This document shows positions 5,927-7,799 of a stretch of DNA of 7,799 nt, piece after piece (positions within the stretch are counted from its first letter, which is position 1; each line of letters opens with the position of its first letter). Origin of the DNA: Planctomycetota bacterium. GTDB lineage: Bacteria > Planctomycetota > Planctomycetia > Planctomycetales > Planctomycetaceae. The notes under the pieces are model-generated. The model was not told the origin of the DNA. It saw only the letters and a list, made by a program, of their open reading frames with translations, and did not search any database. The stretch spans positions 1 through 7,799 of the forward strand of contig JAEYWB010000574.1 of NCBI GenBank assembly GCA_023429275.1. Direction: 5' to 3'. The position numbers were made by a program, and so were the translations under genes.

Positions 5927-6049
5927 TCAGTCACTCCGTCGGAGGCATCCGAACCAGAAGAAGAGGGACGCAAGCGAGAGATGGACGGCTCCCGCCACGT
6001 AAAGTCCGGCCGTTTCCACAAAATCGTCTCGTGAGACCGCGTTCCGCAT
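5927..6049 (-). CDS. Possible 40-aa single-helix membrane protein
   Basis: A short frame, ATG at 6049 to TGA at 5927. The translation begins MRNAVSRDDF, continues with a hydrophobic stretch (about 13-36) ending in SLFFWFGCL, and closes with Arg-Arg-Ser-Asp, the pattern of a single membrane helix with a charged flank. About two thirds of codon third positions are G or C, in line with a coding sequence in this genome. It starts 9 bases after the stop of the 136-aa membrane protein, so the two could be co-translated. No Shine-Dalgarno is visible. It may be a small partner of its neighbour, or chance hydrophobic sequence, since Leu/Phe-rich short frames can occur by accident. Confidence 0.4.
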   Translation of the reverse strand: MRNAVSRDDFVETAGLYVAGAVHLSLASLFFWFGCLRRSD

Positions 6050-6058
6050 TCGCGCAAG

Positions 6059-6469
6059 CTAACGATGTGCCGTCACCAGAAAGCCGTAGAAAAACCAGAC
6101 CCCACAGGCAAAGACCAGCGGCAGCAGCAGAAGTGCCAGGCCCCGCACGATCCGCCTGAAGATCCGCGGACGCATTTCGGTCGGGCGCCGAGCCGCCGCG
6201 ATCGCGGTCAGCGCCGGAAACAGAAAGAGAGCTCCGATCATGGCGTTCGCCACGGCTCCCGATCCGTCCCATCCCAGGCCGCGTCGCATCAGGTAAACGG
6301 CTGCGACAAACCACGGAACCGACGCCGCCACTCCGACAGTGCCGATCCCCGTCAGGACCTTCGGCGTGAGCCGCCACGGGACTTCGGTTTCGGGGCTTTC
6401 GCCCGGGTCGATCTGGGCATTCGGGTCCATCGGAATGCCGGGAACGACCGGAACGTCCGTCGGGATCAT
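6059..6469 (-). CDS. Hypothetical three-helix membrane protein
   Basis: A 136-aa protein of no family I recognise. Residues 1-35 are Pro/Asp/Glu-rich and probably unstructured, and three hydrophobic helices follow at about 38-61, 72-93 and 107-132. The loop between helices 2 and 3 is strongly basic (RRPTEMRPRIFRR), so by the positive-inside rule it should face the cytoplasm. The protein ends just after helix 3. The ATG lies 30 bases beyond the DUF1501 stop, suggesting one transcript. No good ribosome-binding site precedes this ATG or the in-frame ATG at 6430, so the start is uncertain. Overlapping frames on this strand are Arg/Ser/Asp-rich shadows; this one alone has membrane-protein composition. 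Confidence 0.7.
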   Translation of the reverse strand: MIPTDVPVVPGIPMDPNAQIDPGESPETEVPWRLTPKVLTGIGTVGVAASVPWFVAAVYLMRRGLGWDGSGAVANAMIGALFLFPALTAIAAARRPTEMRPRIFRRIVRGLALLLLPLVFACGVWFFYGFLVTAHR

Positions 6470-6499
6470 CAGAATGTTTGGGACGAGTCGCAGCCACGA

Positions 6500-7799
6500 T
6501 CACGCGAGCAGACCGTCGACCACCTGGCCGTGGACGTCCGTCAGACGGAAATCGCGGCCTTGCGAGCGGTACGTCAGCCGCGTGTGGTCGAAACCGAGGA
6601 GGTGCAGGAGGGTCGCGTGGAAGTCGTGGACGTGCACCGGGTCCTTCACGATGTCGAAACCGAGCTCATCCGTGTCGCCGTGGATGTGCCCTCGCTTGAA
6701 TCCCCCGCCCGCCAGCCAGATCGAGAAGCAGCGGTTGTGATGGTCGCGGCCGTCGTTCCCACCCTGGACCATCGGCGTCCGGCCGAACTCTCCTCCCCAG
6801 ATGACGATCGTGTCGTCAAGGAGTCCGCGCTCCTTAAGGTCGGAGACGAGGGCTGCGCTCGCGCGGTCGGTGTCGAGGGCGTTCTGCTTCACTCCCCCCG
6901 TGAGATTGCCATGCTGGTCCCACACCTCGTGGAAGAGCTGAACAAACCGCACCCCGCGTTCGACAAGCCGCCGGGCGAGGAGGCAGTTGCGGGCATAGGT
7001 CGACTCGTCGGGACTCTTAATGCCGTACCGCTCGAGGACGTGCGCCGGCTCGTTCGACAGGTTCATCAGCTCCGGGGCGCTCGTCTGCAGCCGGAAGGCC
7101 ATCTCGTAGCTCTGGATCCGGGCGGCGATTTCGGGGTCGTGGGCCGACTCGAAGGCAAGACTGTTGAGACGGTTCAGGGCGTCGAGCGATCCGCGCTGTG
7201 CCTCGGCGTCGATCCCCTGAGGATTCGACAGATATAAAACCGGGTCTCCGGCCGAGCGGAACGGAACGCCGCCGTAGACCGTCGGCAGGAAGCCGGCGCC
7301 GTAGTTGCTCGCCCCGCCGCTCGTTCCCTTGGCGCTCGTCAGGACGACGAACCCCGGCAGGTCGGCCGACTCGCTGCCGAGGCCGTAGATCGTCCACGAT
7401 CCGAAACTCGGGCGGCCGAACTGCTGCGACCCGCTGTTCATCATGATCTGCGCGGGAGCGTGGTTGACCGCGTCGGTCCGCATCGAGCGGACGAGGGTGA
7501 TGTCGTCCGCGATGCCGGCGGTCCAGGGAAGGACCTCGCTCAGCTCCATCCCGCACTGGCCATGTTTGGCGTAGGTGAACTTGCCTCCCAGGAGTGCCGA
7601 GTTCGGGTTGATGAACGCGGCCCGGTATCCCTTGAGCAGTTCGGCGGGGGGGAGCTGCCCGCTTCGCTTCGCGAGTTCGGGCTTGTTGCTGAACAGCTCC
7701 AGCTGACTCGGAGCGCCGGCCTGAAAGAGATAGATCACCCGCTTGGCCTTCGCCCCGTAGTGCGGCTGCTTCGGTGCGAGCGGATTCTCGATGGACGGG
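6500..7799 (-). CDS. DUF1501 domain protein, 5' end outside window
   Basis: The window holds the last 432 residues. The frame is open to the right edge, where it reads [20 protein letters not shown], the conserved stretch that precedes [14 protein letters not shown] in this family. An internal GTG at 7738 is therefore a valine codon and not a start. DUF1501 proteins (PF07394) are related to the alkaline phosphatase/sulfatase superfamily, usually 450-500 aa with a Tat-type signal peptide, which would lie beyond the edge. Seen: the family signature [10 protein letters not shown] followed by [10 protein letters not shown] and [10 protein letters not shown], and a C-terminal [15 protein letters not shown] segment. 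The enzymatic role is not established. In planctomycetes these genes usually follow a DUF1549/DUF1553 cytochrome-like gene, so one is expected just outside the window. Small membrane protein genes follow downstream. Confidence 0.95.
   Translation of the reverse strand, partial: PSIENPLAPKQPHYGAKAKRVIYLFQAGAPSQLELFSNKPELAKRSGQLPPAELLKGYRAAFINPNSALLGGKFTYAKHGQCGMELSEVLPWTAGIADDITLVRSMRTDAVNHAPAQIMMNSGSQQFGRPSFGSWTIYGLGSESADLPGFVVLTSAKGTSGGASNYGAGFLPTVYGGVPFRSAGDPVLYLSNPQGIDAEAQRGSLDALNRLNSLAFESAHDPEIAARIQSYEMAFRLQTSAPELMNLSNEPAHVLERYGIKSPDESTYARNCLLARRLVERGVRFVQLFHEVWDQHGNLTGGVKQNALDTDRASAALVSDLKERGLLDDTIVIWGGEFGRTPMVQGGNDGRDHHNRCFSIWLAGGGFKRGHIHGDTDELGFDIVKDPVHVHDFHATLLHLLGFDHTRLTYRSQGRDFRLTDVHGQVVDGLLA

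Noticed and set aside
5931..6503. 190-aa open frame on the minus strand
   Set aside because: It overlaps the three-helix membrane protein in another frame and is rich in Arg, Asp, Ser and Gly without hydrophobic helices or motifs.
6065..7237. 390-aa open frame on the plus strand
   Set aside because: Antisense to DUF1501 and the 136-aa membrane protein; composition fits a shadow frame.

Overview
This window reads as chromosomal DNA from a planctomycete, probably of the Planctomycetaceae/Pirellulaceae type. The case rests on gene content. A DUF1501 protein (partial at the right edge) and a secreted DUF1080 protein (3-keto-disaccharide hydrolase family) are both heavily expanded in that phylum. 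GC is high with strong GC bias at third positions, several genes lack an obvious Shine-Dalgarno sequence, and gene spacing is loose. No phage, insertion sequence, CRISPR array, tRNA or rRNA was seen.

Layout, left to right. 1-248 has no gene, but carries a GNRA-capped stem-loop (23-42) and an inverted repeat of a purine-rich 'AGACACGAAG' motif (109-118 / 197-206). 249-1046 (-) is a classical short-chain dehydrogenase/reductase with all catalytic residues. 1047-2044 is a gene-poor kilobase whose only credible gene is a 99-aa hypothetical with an N-terminal hydrophobic segment (1368-1667, -). 2045-2956 (+) is a secreted DUF1080 protein, followed by a strong 13-bp intrinsic terminator (2986-3030). 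3143-3658 and 3651-4133 (+) are two overlapping, translationally coupled small membrane-anchored proteins. They share two motifs and appear to be diverged tandem paralogues of a family I do not recognise.

From 4280 to the right edge every gene is on the minus strand. mgtE (4280-5665) encodes a Mg2+ transporter with N domain, two CBS domains and a five-helix pore domain. Upstream of it lie a short palindrome, a cluster of repeated CTGACGAC words and a putative terminator. That terminator would end a separate minus-strand unit made of the partial DUF1501 gene (6500-7799), a 136-aa three-helix membrane protein (6059-6469) and a 40-aa single-helix ORF (5927-6049).

Functionally the window is mostly housekeeping and envelope-related: carbohydrate-linked secreted proteins (DUF1080, DUF1501), Mg2+ uptake, an oxidoreductase and small membrane proteins of unknown role. 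I found no clear defence or mobile system. The least explained items are the tandem paralogue pair and the small membrane ORFs downstream of DUF1501.
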